From Dipylidium caninum (Eukaryota; Platyhelminthes; Cestoda; Cyclophyllidea; Dipylidiidae): a stretch of 64,000 nucleotides of DNA. Below, piece after piece: positions 25,051 through 38,700 of the stretch. How positions within the stretch are numbered: the stretch's first letter is position 1; each line of letters begins with the position of its first letter. The position numbers were made by a program, and so were the translations under genes. The notes below the pieces were generated by a model. The model was not told the origin of the DNA. It worked only from the letters and a program-made list of their open reading frames with translations, and did not search any database. The DNA lies in the NCBI GenBank assembly GCA_017562135.1, contig QEYB01000006.1, positions 1-64,000 on the forward strand. Reading direction: 5' to 3'.

Positions 25051-26065
25051 TCATTAAGACGCTGGGAAGCGTGATTAGGCTACCACACCGTCCCACTACC
25101 GAACGATGAGAGAGCAAGTAGCCCAACGCATTCAACGCAAATTTTAACCACAGGGGGCAGTGAATTTTCTCTCGGTAACGTCCTTGGGGCTTCCTCCTGC
25201 ATTCACCACATTCGAATTATTGGTACTCTGAACAATGAAGCATTCATGCGCTGAGACCTTCGGAAAGCTCGAGGGTCGCTTCTGGGAAGCGGATGAGGGC
25301 TACAAGGCTGGGTGTGTGGGAGGCAGCATCGCATTATGACGTTGGAAGGATGAGAGGAAGGCGGATGGTGAGAATGGAAGGCACTTGCAGTTGAGGTGAA
25401 GGGGAAAGTGCGAAGATGGCCCGTCTCGCCCATGGCCGCGCCACGCGATGTCCAGATGGCCCAGTTTTCATCTCTTCCTCGTGCGACGTCGTCTGAGGAT
25501 TGAGGGTTGAATACGGTAGAGTAGTCGCCAAACTTCATGCGGCGCCATGTAGGCGGAAGTCAGTTTGCCCTTTTGTCTGCTCCTATCACATAAAACAGTA
25601 CGCATTTCAAGAGGAAAATCGAGGCCACGTCCACTCCCTCATCGTGAGAGGCATGCAGGAAAGGCGAGTGACTATTTTTGGACGTTTCGATCGTTCGGTG
25701 CAATTGTAATCTCTATGGGGTACACACCTTCTACAGCGCTCTTTGCCCTTGTTCCATCAACACAAGTCGCATCGGCGCGTGGGTTATTTACAAATGCAGC
25801 TTTATGAATGACAGGAAGGTTTCCGTCATCCACGACTGAGGATATTGCACAGGAGTCAAAAGAGCTGACAGTGCACATGTGAGAGGTTTACAAAGCCAGC
25901 ACAGGCACTGATCATATAAGCATTTCCTTACAACCACATTTTGGGCAGGAGGATGAGGCGTTGGTATAGTAATTAAGTCTTTTAACAAGTATGTCTCGGG
26001 TCTTCGAGGCAATTGCATTAAACTACACCTCTCTCAGTGGAAATGCTCCGACGTGTTCATTTTAG

Positions 26066-26160
26066 GTCGCGGTGAGATGTTCGATAAGTGCTGTACTTGT
26101 CAAGCCAGCGATGAAATTTGTCTTGGGTGTCTGTTTAATCCTAGTTTTAGGGCAAAATAG
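26066..26160 (+). CDS. Cys-rich terminal exon
   Basis: After the acceptor gtgttcattttag, a phase-1 frame of 30 residues runs to TAG. It contains KCCTCQASDEICLGC, two CxxC-like pairs that could bind a zinc ion at a protein C-terminus. The preceding exon is not known. One candidate is a short Cys/His exon after cacccccgtccag at about 24676, in the same phase. The stop and the Cys spacing are what I see. Zinc binding is inference. Confidence 0.38.
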
Positions 26161-29100
26161 TGATCAGAATATGAACCCGTTGGTCCCTCCCTGATCTGCT
26201 CAACATATTGTACATTCATTCGCTCATCCACAAACAAGGTAACTCATGGTCCTGTCCATTCATTTGCCTACACTCCATCCCAGCTGTCCTCGGTAACAGT
26301 CCTAGCTTTCCGAAAGTGACAAGAACGACGAAGGAGCACCACACGCATTTGCCCTTCTATCCCGAAAACTCGTATTTAGCAAGGCCTCATTTCGACAGAA
26401 ATTCGTTTTGTCCCAATCCTAACTGGACAGACAAGTCTTCAGTTCTCATCTCCTTTCTCCTTTGCGGATTGGCAAACTCCCATCACGCCATTTACATGGA
26501 AACAAATATGATAAGTTTTCAATCGTCATCACTTCTGAGGGGGAGACACTACGTGATCAAGGACACAGCTAATTTTGAGTTGAGTACCCGCAAGGAACCT
26601 TTGCTCCACCGTGGGATAACACATCTTCGCGCAATTGTTCTCTTCACTCAAGCCTCAAGTTTCATTCATTTAAGCCTTCAGGACACCACTGTTTTGAGCT
26701 CAATGTGCGAAATGCTTTCCAGTATTATGTAACTTTATTAAATACTACAAGCTACCCTTCATCCGACCGTCTTGGACATGCCCACCTGTCCCTACAAGGC
26801 CTTAAGGTGGATTTAAAATGGATTATGTTGGAAACACCACATATTACGATTTTGTCTTTACGCAATAGAACAGACTAGAAGAAATAATGGAAAGTAGTTC
26901 ATTCGCCCAGGTGCAACGACTAAAATTGCCTTCAAACAGTCAGAATGGGGGAATTTGTGTGGAAATAGACTTGAAGACAGCGATTTATCAAGGCGCCAGT
27001 TGTTAGAGATAAAAAAGTACGGTGGGTAATTGACAGAGAGCATTGCGTAAAGGTTTGTTAGTGCGTAAGTGCACTTCGTCTCGTTTTAGTTCAGGAAGGC
27101 TAACTCCTTTTGGATTCGACAGTGAAGTGAGAAATCAATATTCAACCTTAGAGAAAACAGGAAAGGGAGAAGGCGAGAAGAATCTAAGTTGCCGTTAGAC
27201 TACAAGGAAAGCGAAAAATAGCAGAAGTAAACGAACCTGTAATGCTCAGTAGGAATAATCGGTATAAAACGGGCCCAGAGAGTAAAATTGAACGTTGAAC
27301 GGGCTTCCCCGTGAGATATGGAAAGTAGAAAATAGGAAGAATCAACCTATCCTCCCCAATTTTTCCGTCCATTCCATCTTCCCAACATGACGGTGAGGTA
27401 GTAGGGGAGCCATCCTTGGCTTTTTCTCAAGCCATCTCGAAGTCGCCGAGTTACTTGCAGATGCGAATCTATGAAGGGTCGTAAGTGTCTTTCCCTTGAC
27501 GCAATACGGCGAACCCATCTACGAAGGATAAACCAGTGGCTGGTAGTCGCCGGAATGTTAGCCACGTTAAATGGGGCAACTACCGTGTCCAGCCTACCGC
27601 GGCCCGATTGTACGTCGGATTCAGGTCGAGTGGAAACAATGAGACTTATTCTTAATGCCGTATTGATTCGGCGAAAGAGAACTCTTCTTACCTAGTAGTT
27701 TCAGTCATCTCGCTCATAAATTGAGGAAAAAATCCCTCTAAACATGGAATACTGGCTCTCGCCACTCTCCTCAACGCATAAAACAATATCACACAATAAG
27801 CAGCGACACATTTGTATGGGATTCTGCAGCTTCTTGCCTTCTGCATAAATATGTGATTACCCGAATTCGGTGAGACAAGGGCCTGCACCAGTTACACTTT
27901 TGTTCACCGCAAGCAACTCCTCATCTATTCGCATGGCAGTCCTTACGAGCCTGTTTTTCGAAGATAGAGTTCCAGGCACTAAAACTATCAACTACGCTGC
28001 GTCAACAATGTCCACGGGTGTATGGCTTCAGTCTTAAGACGTTAATAACAAATTGCACGACCGGGGGATGGGAATAGCTTTTGACCAACTCTGAAAACTC
28101 CTCCTTTGCCGCCATTGACTGCCTTTCGCACCTTCTAACCGGAATTGCAGTTTAATTTCACAACTCGTTAGTAATTCGTGTGAAAGCAAAAATACACTTA
28201 TAATTGGGCGAAGGGTCAAGATGAACTTCGATTCCGGAGTCATTGTGATTTCTGGACCACAGGAAACCGTTAAATAAATGAAGGATCCGTTGATTTCCGT
28301 AGCTTCCTTCCCAATGAAACTGAAAAGAAAAGACGACTCGCATTCTCTTTAAACTTCTTAGTCTTTCCCTCCCAGTTAAACGTTCAGAATTCTCCCAGTG
28401 CGGGTTGCAAAATCAATGTTATGTAGGAGAAAAATTAATTTCCCTTTAAATATGACAAAATCAAAAGCGTAACACAAAATGAGGACTACAGCCCTGACTA
28501 TAGCGGAAATAAGCGAGTTAGTGTTAGTAAGTGCCAAATATACGAAGGATGAGCTATCAGTTTTAACGCACGGTTGAGGGGCGATTCCATAGCCATACCA
28601 CCGAAAAATCACGGTGCAAAAAAATATTAGGAATAGAATTCTAAAAAAACTTGTAGATTTACCGGCGAGGGAGATAAATTCCCATTCTTATCTGGAAGGT
28701 AGCATGTGATGCTTCATCCCCTGAACGGTCTGCAAGTATCACATATCATCCAAGTGACAAGTGGTAAGTGGTAAGTGTCCTCCCATCAACCCATGCTGCG
28801 CTGCGAGCGAGGACAACCGTCGTTCTTCCCATCGTCCTTATCCTTTACTCTCGATAAAACCGCTTGTTTATGGGAGGCAGTGTGGCAGTCGTTGACTCAG
28901 CCTCCTTCGCCGAATAACGCTAGACACGGCAAAGCGAGCCAATGCAACCATGAAAACGCCATTCTTCCACCGAACTCCCCTTGCAAAATGCTTTCGAATG
29001 AAGAAGTAGAGAAACACTGGAGACTGTACGCTTGCAACTGCGTCTGACTAAATTTGCTCACCTTCACCATCGTCAGGCAGGCGAGCTCCCCGCTCCGTGC

Positions 29101-29210
29101 AGATCTCGAAAGTGGAAACATTTGCCTAACACCCCATATCACCTTCACGTAGGCGGGAGGCGACTGCAGTTTTCTAAAGACAGTTTCTTTGGCTTCACCA
29201 CTGCGATTAG
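26161..29210. other. Spacer stretch without supported gene
   Basis: It contains a 174-codon open frame (26208-26732, non-ATG start) just after the Cys-rich exon. It may be 3' untranslated sequence, and its length is within chance. A coding-like stretch around 28990-29050 (KMLSNEEVEKHWRLYA) has no clear splice borders. Nothing else was recognised. Confidence 0.45.
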
Positions 29211-29983
29211 TTGTTGTGGCAGTGGTAGTGGTAGTGGTAGTGGGTCGTGGCAGTGGCAGTGGCAGTGGCAGCGCCAGCGGCACGCGCTCCTCGGAGGCGA
29301 TCGATTTGTGTTCACACGAGAGCGAAGAAAGGAGTGCACCAGTTGTGCAACTTACCTTAAAAAAATTTACGCGACGTTTTGGCCACCATCACTTCTCCCT
29401 TTCCCTCCCGATGCTGTGTACTCGATCCGACTGCAGTCGCAGTGTGCGAAGGTGACGGGAGTTGGAAAAAGGAAAGCGCAAAGATGATGGTATTTTGCCC
29501 TCTTGTTGTCTCTGCATTCCATATTCCTCCCTTTTCTCATTAGCCACGTGGCGGTAAGGCGAAGCAGTGGTTATCCCACGCATAGCACGACGTCTTGTCT
29601 ATTTTCCTCTCCTGTCCACTGAGTCGTTTGCCTACTGATAACTCCACTGTGTTCTCACGCCCACATCTTCTTACCTACTTGAATACCAAAAGAGGTGTCT
29701 CATTGTCGTTTATACGGACTATCGATTCCGCTCCCCCTCTACTACCCGTGTTGAAGAACACTTCGTCTTATGATGGAACTGCCCCAGAGTCGGTGAAGGC
29801 AACATCGAACGAGTGGTTGCGTTACGCTTGACGAAACAGTTCACAGTCCACTGTGTGACGGGGAATGGTGCTGATGCGGCATCACCTGTAGACAAGTCTG
29901 CCACATACGTGAATGAGTTCCACGTGTCCAAGCTTGAGGAGTTATTCTATCTCATGCGAGACTGCGTCGAGGGCGTTGGCTGA
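29211..29983 (+). CDS. Unrecognised gene, two C-terminal exons
   Basis: Exon 29211-29451 (acceptor gcgattag, donor gtgacg) enters in phase 1 and leaves in phase 2. Exon 29788-29983 (acceptor actgccccag) completes the split Arg codon and stays open for 64 residues to a TGA. The first exon begins with a Val run and Gly-Ser repeats, then a Ser/Glu stretch and a basic part (LTLKKFTRRFGHHH). The second is well-ordered in appearance, with ERVVALRLTKQFTVHCVTG and LEELFYLMRDCVEG. The second exon has no ATG near its start. The family is unknown, and upstream exons are expected. Confidence 0.42.
29219..29276. repeat. GTGGTA/GTGGCA hexamer array
   Basis: Hexamer units that, in the frame of the proposed exon 29211-29451, would encode a Val run and then Gly-Ser repeats. 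They may be a low-complexity part of a protein or plain satellite. Confidence 0.8.
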
Positions 29984-31814
29984 CGTGAGCTAAAGCAAAT
30001 CGAAGTACTCACATTTGGTGTAACCACTGAAATCACCATCACCTTGGATCCCGATATCATTGGACTGCATCCGCAACTGTGACATTTGCGACAGAAGGCA
30101 ATACACTGAAATCTCGAAGGTTATTCGGAACGGAGACTGACCAAGCTCATGAACTAAACGGTTCAGCGTAGTTTGAAATGTGGATAAGAATATGAGCAGG
30201 ACTGCACTCCATATGCCTTGCGGCAATTTAACTGTTCGCGCGAAGACAAGGTGCTGGCAATACAGTCCCCATTTGCTGTCCATGAATTGAATGAATACGA
30301 ATAGGCTTGATTTCCATCGCAATGAATATTTAATATACGTTACTCTGAACGAAATTTGGCCTCCAGATACCTCCACCTAGTTCAAAAAGCATCATTTCCA
30401 AAAAAATGATGTGAAAAAACATGCATAATTATGAGTTTGGGGTGCAACAACTTTTCTTTTAGTCAATAGTGTACCCATTTCCTTGGTCAGTGGATTTGAA
30501 GTTTCCGCACCGCACCAACATGGACGGCCTGTTGCTCACATGTGACTTAACTAAATATCTCTTCAAATTCTTACCTACCTCTGTCAAGCGTAAAATCACG
30601 ATTTCCCAGCGTCTTTATCGAGATTAAGACATCATCAACTCTAGCATTGCGGGTAGATAAGCGACTTTTGAAATTAATTTCAGTAGACCTATGATTCCCT
30701 CCCCGACAAACCTAGACCGCGGAAGTAAATCATTTGGAAGAGCTCGCAATTTCATTTAGTCCTTCTTGAGCCGATAAAGTAATGAGTTTTGCTTCATTAC
30801 CTGTCACCAAACGCAATTGACGGATTCTTGCTAGTAGTCAACGGCAACTCCGTTGGGTTGCATGTGTGAACAACCTATCGCGATTTAACACAGGCCTTCT
30901 AATTTCCATATTAAAATCATTGAAGGTAGCAACCAAATTTGAACTCACGCCGCAAATCTATCACACTCACTTTTTATTGTGTACAATCAAGGGGGAGCGG
31001 GTGCATTTAACGACTCCGGAATGGCCTCAATTTGCCGACTCGTCACGAATGACTTCACCGGAAGTCTAGAGAGTCCAAGGATAGCAATTGATGACAATTT
31101 CGGTAGCAAAAATAATTACACTAATGACGTCCAAGGGTACACAACAAATTCGTCCGTTAGATATCCTCTTCCTAATGACCATATCCTCATTATTTTCCCA
31201 ACTTGATTATAACGCAGGCAAGAGGGTCGCACGAGTGTCCTCGGATAAAGTGGCTTCTGAAGAGAATATCTTGAATTAAAAATTCTAAGTAATTTAAATG
31301 CCAAACACTTCCACGCAAAAAAATGGAGTCAACAGCTACCTGCGAAGAGTTTAGGTGGATATATAAGGACTAAGAAGCATTGTCGAGACAATAACAATTC
31401 GGTAACAACTGACGAGATTTCAAGTAGGGGGGGGGGGAGGTTTTGGATCCCCCTTCAGTCAAATTTATGCCCATTTTCACGTCACTCAAAAGCCCTCCAC
31501 TGGGAGGCTCAAGAAATAGATTTAAACAAATACAAAAGTCGCCCATTTGCCGTCGAGGCTTCGCCTTTTCTAACGATCCATGTGGATTCCAACTCTGGCG
31601 TCCAGTTAATCCACAGACTTACAGACTTTTAAATCAACCTGTGAGAAAATAAAACTGAGGTTTAACAGACGTAAGGATACCGATTGAGCTTGTGAGATCC
31701 TCGCTTTATTCGGCAAGGACGAGCAATTTCATGATGAAAAGGCAAGTTAAATCTCCGCCGTGCACACGCTAGCAGTTCAATTGAAAGGCAAAATTCCCTC
31801 CGTGAGCGAAAGGG
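29984..31814. other. Spacer end without supported gene
   Basis: Open frames on both strands are short or unconvincing. The missing TRAPPC13 C-terminal exons would be expected on the minus strand here or further left, but I could not recognise them. Confidence 0.5.
31427..31437. repeat. G11 homopolymer
   Basis: Eleven consecutive G about 380 bp inside the spacer from the inner end of the right arm. Confidence 0.9.
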
Positions 31815-32608
31815 AAAATAATATTGAAGAGGGATAATGTCGGTTAATAGAGTCGTGTTGCCTTTCGTCTAGCTCGCATATAAAGCACTGATCTGGATCA
31901 GTCCATTAAGAATGGCGGCAATTACCAAATTCACATTTATCACCACTATTACTACAGCCACCACTTTCCCAAATTATCGACAAGTCAGCAAACATTTCGA
32001 TGCACAAGCAAACGTTGTTGTTTAGTAAGTAAACAGTCCGGAAAGGGCCCGCCCGATTCTTAATCTCCCACCAAAATACCACAAATAAACGTAGAGTTTC
32101 GATTAGAGATTGTCGTCTGGAAAATTAAGACTATTTTTGTTCAAATAACCATAATGTGCGTTCCCATCGTGTATTCTAAGTGTGAAGTTATCTCAGCTTT
32201 CACTCGTGATGAAGTTGCTGGCTGAAAGGCGAAAGTCGAAATTCCCTCGAAATTCCAATCTATTTGTTTGGTCTTCGTTAGAAGAGTAGTAGACAATGGA
32301 AAGAAGGATCCGCCTCGGTGGCGTGAGTAAACTCATGGATGAAGAAAACAAGCTCAGGGTTTTAGAGATGAACAAGACAGGTTTTGAGAATACACATTAC
32401 ATTGGTTAATGACTGATATGGGACAATGACTGAATTAGGGAATAATGCCAGTGAGTGCTTACAAATGACGAGTGGCTAGATTGGAGGAATTTCTCAAACA
32501 TTAAATCTTATACTTAACCAACCATACACGCTTATTGTAGACGCAGTCGGAAACAAATGTCGCTTATATCTACGTAACCAATGAAAGGCTTGGAAAATGC
32601 CAACTCAC

Positions 32609-32739
32609 TTGGTCCAATCAACAAGAGAATTCAAGTCTGTGACCTTGAGGAGGGGGCCTGGCTCCCAGGCGATTCGCTGCACCATGAGGGGCTGTTGGGT
32701 GAGATTTTCGATCTCTGCCTCAATGTATATATCGGAGTC
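32609..32739 (-). CDS. TRAPPC13: TRAPPC13 exon 4 (right arm)
   Basis: This 131 bp exon lies between ctacag and gtgagt on the minus strand. It encodes a beta-rich segment including EAEIENLTQQP and VTDLNSLVDWT, the most recognisable part of the family in this window. It ends in phase 2, so at least one downstream exon is required. I could not identify that exon on either strand toward the spacer. Confidence 0.82.
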
Positions 32740-35700
32740 CTGTAGGGTGTAGGGAGGGAAGAAAAGTGAGTAAAAAACTCTAAGAAGCACTAAGATGCTA
32801 TGAGCCAGTACAAAAAAATCCCAACTACTGAAAACCCATTCCCAAAATAGCAAGGTGATTCCGGCATTTAATACTTGGGAATTACGTCACTCATAGAAAA
32901 GGTGTTGTTCTCTGAATGTTAGATGTTAGGCAGTCTGTTCACCAAATGCGAACCTTTCGGAGTAGAAAGCACGCTAACTTCCAGAAAATACCTCCGATGC
33001 AAGGGTTAACTTGCGATGCTGTTATATCATAAGCACATTTAACTTAAAATCGAGAGCAGTCGTCGGGAGCACTGAGCAGATTTCGGTTAAAAGGAGAGTA
33101 ACTAGCAGGAGCTCTGGTGGGCTCCCCGCTTATGACGTAGGTGCTCTTTCGGTGTCGGAGAAATTAATCTGGCCAAACAAGGTATGCCGAGGATGTAGGC
33201 CACAACGTAGAAAGCCAGGTAAAGTAAGAGGAAAAGGGGAAGTAATAGGCAGAAGTAATGGGCAGAGTGCAGTACTCACCAAGGTCGAGATTTGCGTTTG
33301 CCTGAAATTGAACGGCTTCTCCACCTAAAGTGGGAACAGAGACAAATCCCTTGGAGATGAGTCGGTAGGACGCCCCCTCTACTCATTAAACACTGTCTAA
33401 TGGCTCTCTTGTCACTGCGTCAACATCACTTCTCAGGAATGATAGCAGTAAGAGTGGCATGCCTCCATGTTGACGGCAGACTGGAACATTGCTCGAATTG
33501 CGCACAAATGAGCTAACCGGAAGACCATGAATTAATGCTCTTGACATTGAATTATTGCAACAACTGACTAGAATTGTGTCACAGCCAACGATAGACAGAC
33601 AAGTGGGATGGAGTCAAGTCGGTATTGTTACGCCACTGAGTGTTATCCGTGGGAGGTCTGTTCTCGGTCCGGAGGTCATTAAGATTTGTCACACACTTCA
33701 GATTCCGATAAAGGCTTAGCCCTTGTAAGGAAGATCAAATCTATTTAAATGTGATTGAAGAGGTCGGTGAACAAGTGTAGCACTTTAACGCAAAAACTCA
33801 GTGATCTCAAACAGCTTCATTTGGTCTTAGGGAAATGCCCGCAAATGGCTAGATGGAGGCTGAGCAAACTTGATTTCTCTACTCCTCGTTCCTTATACCT
33901 CATTCGACAATGAAAAAGGCTAAAGTGAATTAAGATGAAAGCGTAAGTGTTGCCAAATATCCCCCCTTGACTTCTCACAATGGTACTTCCTTTAAACACC
34001 TCTATAACACTCACGATTGAAAATTTCCAGGTTTATTTGAGGCTCTAGAGAAGTGAGTCTTGACGAACGCGAAAAAGGCAGTCCTATTAACCTGCATGGG
34101 GGAAAATATTTGTAATCATAGGCACAAGCTCCTCCCGATTTTTCCCCTATCGACACACAGTTAGGCTACCCAATTGTCCCATACATCATAATAATCTTCC
34201 GCCCGACGCATAAAATACCACCTCGCAATCGTAAGCCCACCCAGTTAGTGGAAGAATTGAAGAAGGCATAAGTAATCATTGTGGCGGCAGTCAGAAAAAC
34301 TATGATTGTCTGACTGAAAGTGGAGTCGCCCTAAGGAAGCACAGTAATGTCCACTCTGTAATGAGGAGACTTCGCAAGGTCGTGAATCTCGATACCAATT
34401 CCATTCAAAAGGGACCACTACGTGCTCAGACACCAGTCTCCACCCTTCAGGGCCTACGAACACCCACTAATGGGCAATAGTGACAAAAGTAGTGGCTCCA
34501 GCCTCCACATTAAACCAACGTGTATGGAAACGCATCGGTACACATCTGAAGTAAAATATCTTACTTTCAACGCTCCTTTCATCGACTACCCTAGGCAGTA
34601 GAGGTTTTTCTCCACATCCACCTCTCAACGTGTTGCTCGACCAAACACCAAGTAGTGTTTGTCAGAAAACTGAGACCGAAGAAGGCTGGATAGTGTGCTT
34701 TCTCACTGGATAGGGGTTTGGGCAAGAAAGTGCACTTTCAGGTCCAGTTGAATAACAGTGAGTAAAAAAAACATAGTGAGAGAATGCACTTCCATGGGTG
34801 AAGTTGATTAGACGTTCGTACAGGAGGGGGGAAGGTCCTCAGTAGGAAAACATCAACTAGCCCAATGCCAAATCAGTGGGAGATGTGGCAGCTGATCTTA
34901 AAATAATGGACAGCTCTTGTCTTGTTAACAAGATTCGAGTGTTAGTGGTGCATTCAGATAAGGCCATTGGAAAGCGGGCGATCAAAATCGCCCTCGTAAA
35001 GCTCCGTCACGCACATCAAAAAGTAGAGGCAAATGGAGCCAAAAACTGACCACATTGTGAGAACAATGGGCAATGCCCAAGAAGAGTACTCGTGATAATA
35101 ATGCATAGAAAGCGGAGATACTTACTGTTATTTTGAAATTTTTTATGAAGTTCCTAGTCACCTCTTCCTCCGGTTCGCCCTCCTCTAAAATCAGACCCGA
35201 TGGAGCATTAGAGTGGTGAGCATCTAGGAAATACGCGTTATTGAGAAGTGGAGAAAGGGAAATCTACCAAAACTACGTCAAGGGGTATACAGGCACTACT
35301 CCTCGTCAGGTATGAAAGTCAGTGACAAATCAACGTCTCATGAAACGTCGACCCGAGAGATGAAGTGTTGGCAAACATTGCAAGTCTGACAAGCACAAGT
35401 AAGAAATTCCAATAACCGATAAAAGAACAGGAGAAGCACCGAAGCCAAGACGTCCATTCCGATAGATGTAGTTATCGAACAAACAGTTTGGAAAGGAGTA
35501 ATGACGAAAGTGTCATTTAGGGCCAAAGCAGCTTTATAATCATCGTAGTCGAGCTCCTGCGTAGTTACCAGGCCACGTGTTGTGGATACGCCACATCCTC
35601 TACCATTGAAACTCTCTAGATTGTTCAACGCAAAGACTACTCCATCTGCACCATATCTTAGAGAATGGGAGAAGGGTTACAACACAAGTCTGCTTCTTTG

Positions 35701-38700
35701 GCCTTCTCAATGAAAGTACAAATAGGCGACTGCGACTGCGACTGCGTCTGCGTCTGCGTCTGCTGCACAGCATGACGAGGTTACACCGCTCTCGGAGACC
35801 GACTCGTGTGGCAGTGAAGGGCAAGCGAATGATGCAAGAGATAGAATACGGGATCATCTTGTAGGTCTAAGCTTGTTAAGAAGACTACTTACTTCTGTAA
35901 AAAAAAACAACGCTACATCCTAACTGTGGCCCCCAAGCCAGTGAGGAAGCACATATTCTCTGTGTTATTCCCTAACTAGCCTCGCAATCCTCCAAGACGT
36001 TTTCCAAAAGGACACCCATCGAATTGGATTGCAAGTCAGCAAAGTAGTATGCACCATGCAAAGGCCCGGTCTCATGATAAAGAAGTGAAACTAAAGAAGT
36101 GAAACGGTTTTGTCGGCGCAAGTTGAAGCGGTCTTCTCCTCGTGCAGCCTGATGTTAATGCCTCAGTTGAGGATCAGTTGCAACAAAGGGGCACCTGCGT
36201 GAAGACTTGAGGGTCCATTACACAGGGTAAGTACTCTCAGAAAGCACTTTAAAGTGACCTGTCGGAACACAGCATTTCGTACCAGCATGCTAGGTGGGCC
36301 ATGTGAAATAGGATTTCCTGAAGCACCAGCAGAACAACCTTGGATGTACTACAAATCATAAAGTTGGGTGTGAGGACATTCCCTCGGCAAAGCGGAGGAT
36401 TTTTGGCGAAGTACATTTCGCTGTGTTGCAAATGAGGCAACCTTGCGCTAATTGTCACACGCTTGCATTGGCGTGGGCAGAGACGAGAGAATAAAATGTC
36501 CACACTCGCCAAAGCGGAGTAGAGAGGAGTTTGAACAGGGGCCAACCAAAGCGCGATCCCACCAATTCACCGACGCCGTGTGAGTCATCGGTTAATACTC
36601 ATGTGGCCTAAAACGCTTCCACTGTAAATTCCATTGCCCCACTTTGTTGGGTGAGAAGTGGAGGCGGTGGCGGCGGATAATAGCAGTAATTTAGCAGTGA
36701 ACAGCCCATTCTCAAAATCGTTTTCTCATATTGTGATAAAAGATTCAAAAGGTTCAACCCTTCTGCAAATGCCCTGCAACGATGCCCCACTGAAGGGGAA
36801 CTGGTGCGACCTTAACCAGTGGATTAGATCAAATGCGAACTGGTTAATTAACGAAGGAGTACACCATACCCCATGCACTATCATCATCCATTCGTGTCTG
36901 TTCGAACAAAGTTTGGCAGGCCAGACCGAATAAAATTCCTCAAACGTCGTTGATGATAAAGTCTCACCGAGAACAAAGTGCATACTTGCTTAGGTGACTC
37001 GTTCCTAACCTGAACGGACACAGTGAGGAAGAAGAAGTGTGAGTGAGGAAAAGGCGAGTAAAGTGGAGTTGACGCTTGTTCACTTGGGGATGGTGAGTGG
37101 AGGAGTAGAAGGGGTGGACATAGGCATGGCAATGGATTAGATCAATCACGCCGCAATTCATGGGACTGTTGAGAGCCACTGCTTCTGTTCACTCATTATC
37201 TTCACCGTCGAGGCAACGAGACATTACTGTCGCAATTTCAGGGGCAATCAAAAACACATGCATTCTCTCTTCAGATATTACTTCTAGTTGAGAAGTTTAT
37301 GCTGACAAGCATGGCTCTGGTGAATTACTATTCCTTGGTATGGAGCGGTTTCATAGGAAAATGATATTATTCAGAAGGAAGGAATTACGTAAGCGCTTTT
37401 GCGGAGACAAACTTCACCCCACTCAAGATCTCTCCGCGACTAGTATATGACTGTGTCACTAAGACCAGTCTTGCAAGTAAACCCGCCTCTCGGATAGTAT
37501 GCTCACAAAAATTATTTCCGCGAGTTTATTTTGGGGCGAAATAAAATTGGCGATGCGTCGCTCCTCCCTAATTACGCAGTCTGCCATCTCGATTCCCGAT
37601 TCAACTCAGGATAGACCACACTGAAAATCAGCCGCTTTCGAGTTGCAACGCGATGAGCTTGAACGCCGAGGGTGGTCTGAAGGAATTCCCCACTGCCACG
37701 AAAAACATTGTTCGTCCACCATCTTCCCACCCTCGCCTCCTCAACATGACCAGCTCAGGTCCTCTTTGCCTAGTTCAAATCACCGCTAGGGAGGTAGAAA
37801 TGGGTGGGTAATGCACAACTGCCCCTTCGGCTGTTACCACAGTGCACTGCACAGAAGAAGCGCACCGTAAATACAGTTACTAATCGCCTTAAGTAAATTT
37901 TATTCTTCAGCAGTGACAATAATAAGTCAACGCCAATCCCTCTGGTCACCAAAGGGTGTGTGGGCAAAGTGCCTCAAGAAGACGCGGCACCGATTGGCCA
38001 CTGACTCAGAGAATTGATAGTGTCGTCAAAGAGGCGATAAATTTCTCCCCCTTGGCCGGGTCGTTTTACTTGTCAATGTGAGATGGCGGAAGACTGGATG
38101 ACATGTCAGTTGTCTTCTCTGAAAAACAGTTCCTCTGGCTCAACACAAAAACAGGAGGCTACCGGTTCCTTATTGCCCAGGGGCATTGCAGTATGCAAGG
38201 TTGCCTTGTCTACAACGCCTACATTTCAATAGCCTTTCCCAATCACCCCTAATGGAAGAATACATAGTGGAGGAGGAGTTAGTTCTCTAAAGTTGCTGAA
38301 ATTAGCACTGTATGCCAAGGCTGAAATTGTTGCACGATGTACGAGGATATCTTGGCGAGAAAGAACCTTCTAGTCACTTGCCAATCAATCAAAATTCTGC
38401 TTTTTTGGCCATTTTCGGAATTTCCTGGTAGAGTGGTGGTTAGAACAACCCCACACGAGCTCGAAAATATTCGAGTTTCGAGTCGTCAGGGGGAGGACGG
38501 GGGAATGGGGCTCTTCCCAATTCACGTTTTGGAAAGAAACTGCCTCAGTTAGGTGAGGCAAACCTTTTCAGTGTGCGAATTTCAGGGAGGCTACTGTATG
38601 GCAGGCAACTCTATCTTTGTTTGGCAGAGAGGAAAGGGTGGTGGATAGTGAAGAGGAATGTTTTATGAGGGTAATAATAAGCTATCAGATTTCCTCACGA

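Noticed and set aside
27354..27420. Minus-strand GKMEWTEKLG stretch resembling the TRAPPC13 C-terminal region
   Set aside because: Similarity is only about ten residues with a gap, and no matching acceptor, donor or phase could be fixed.
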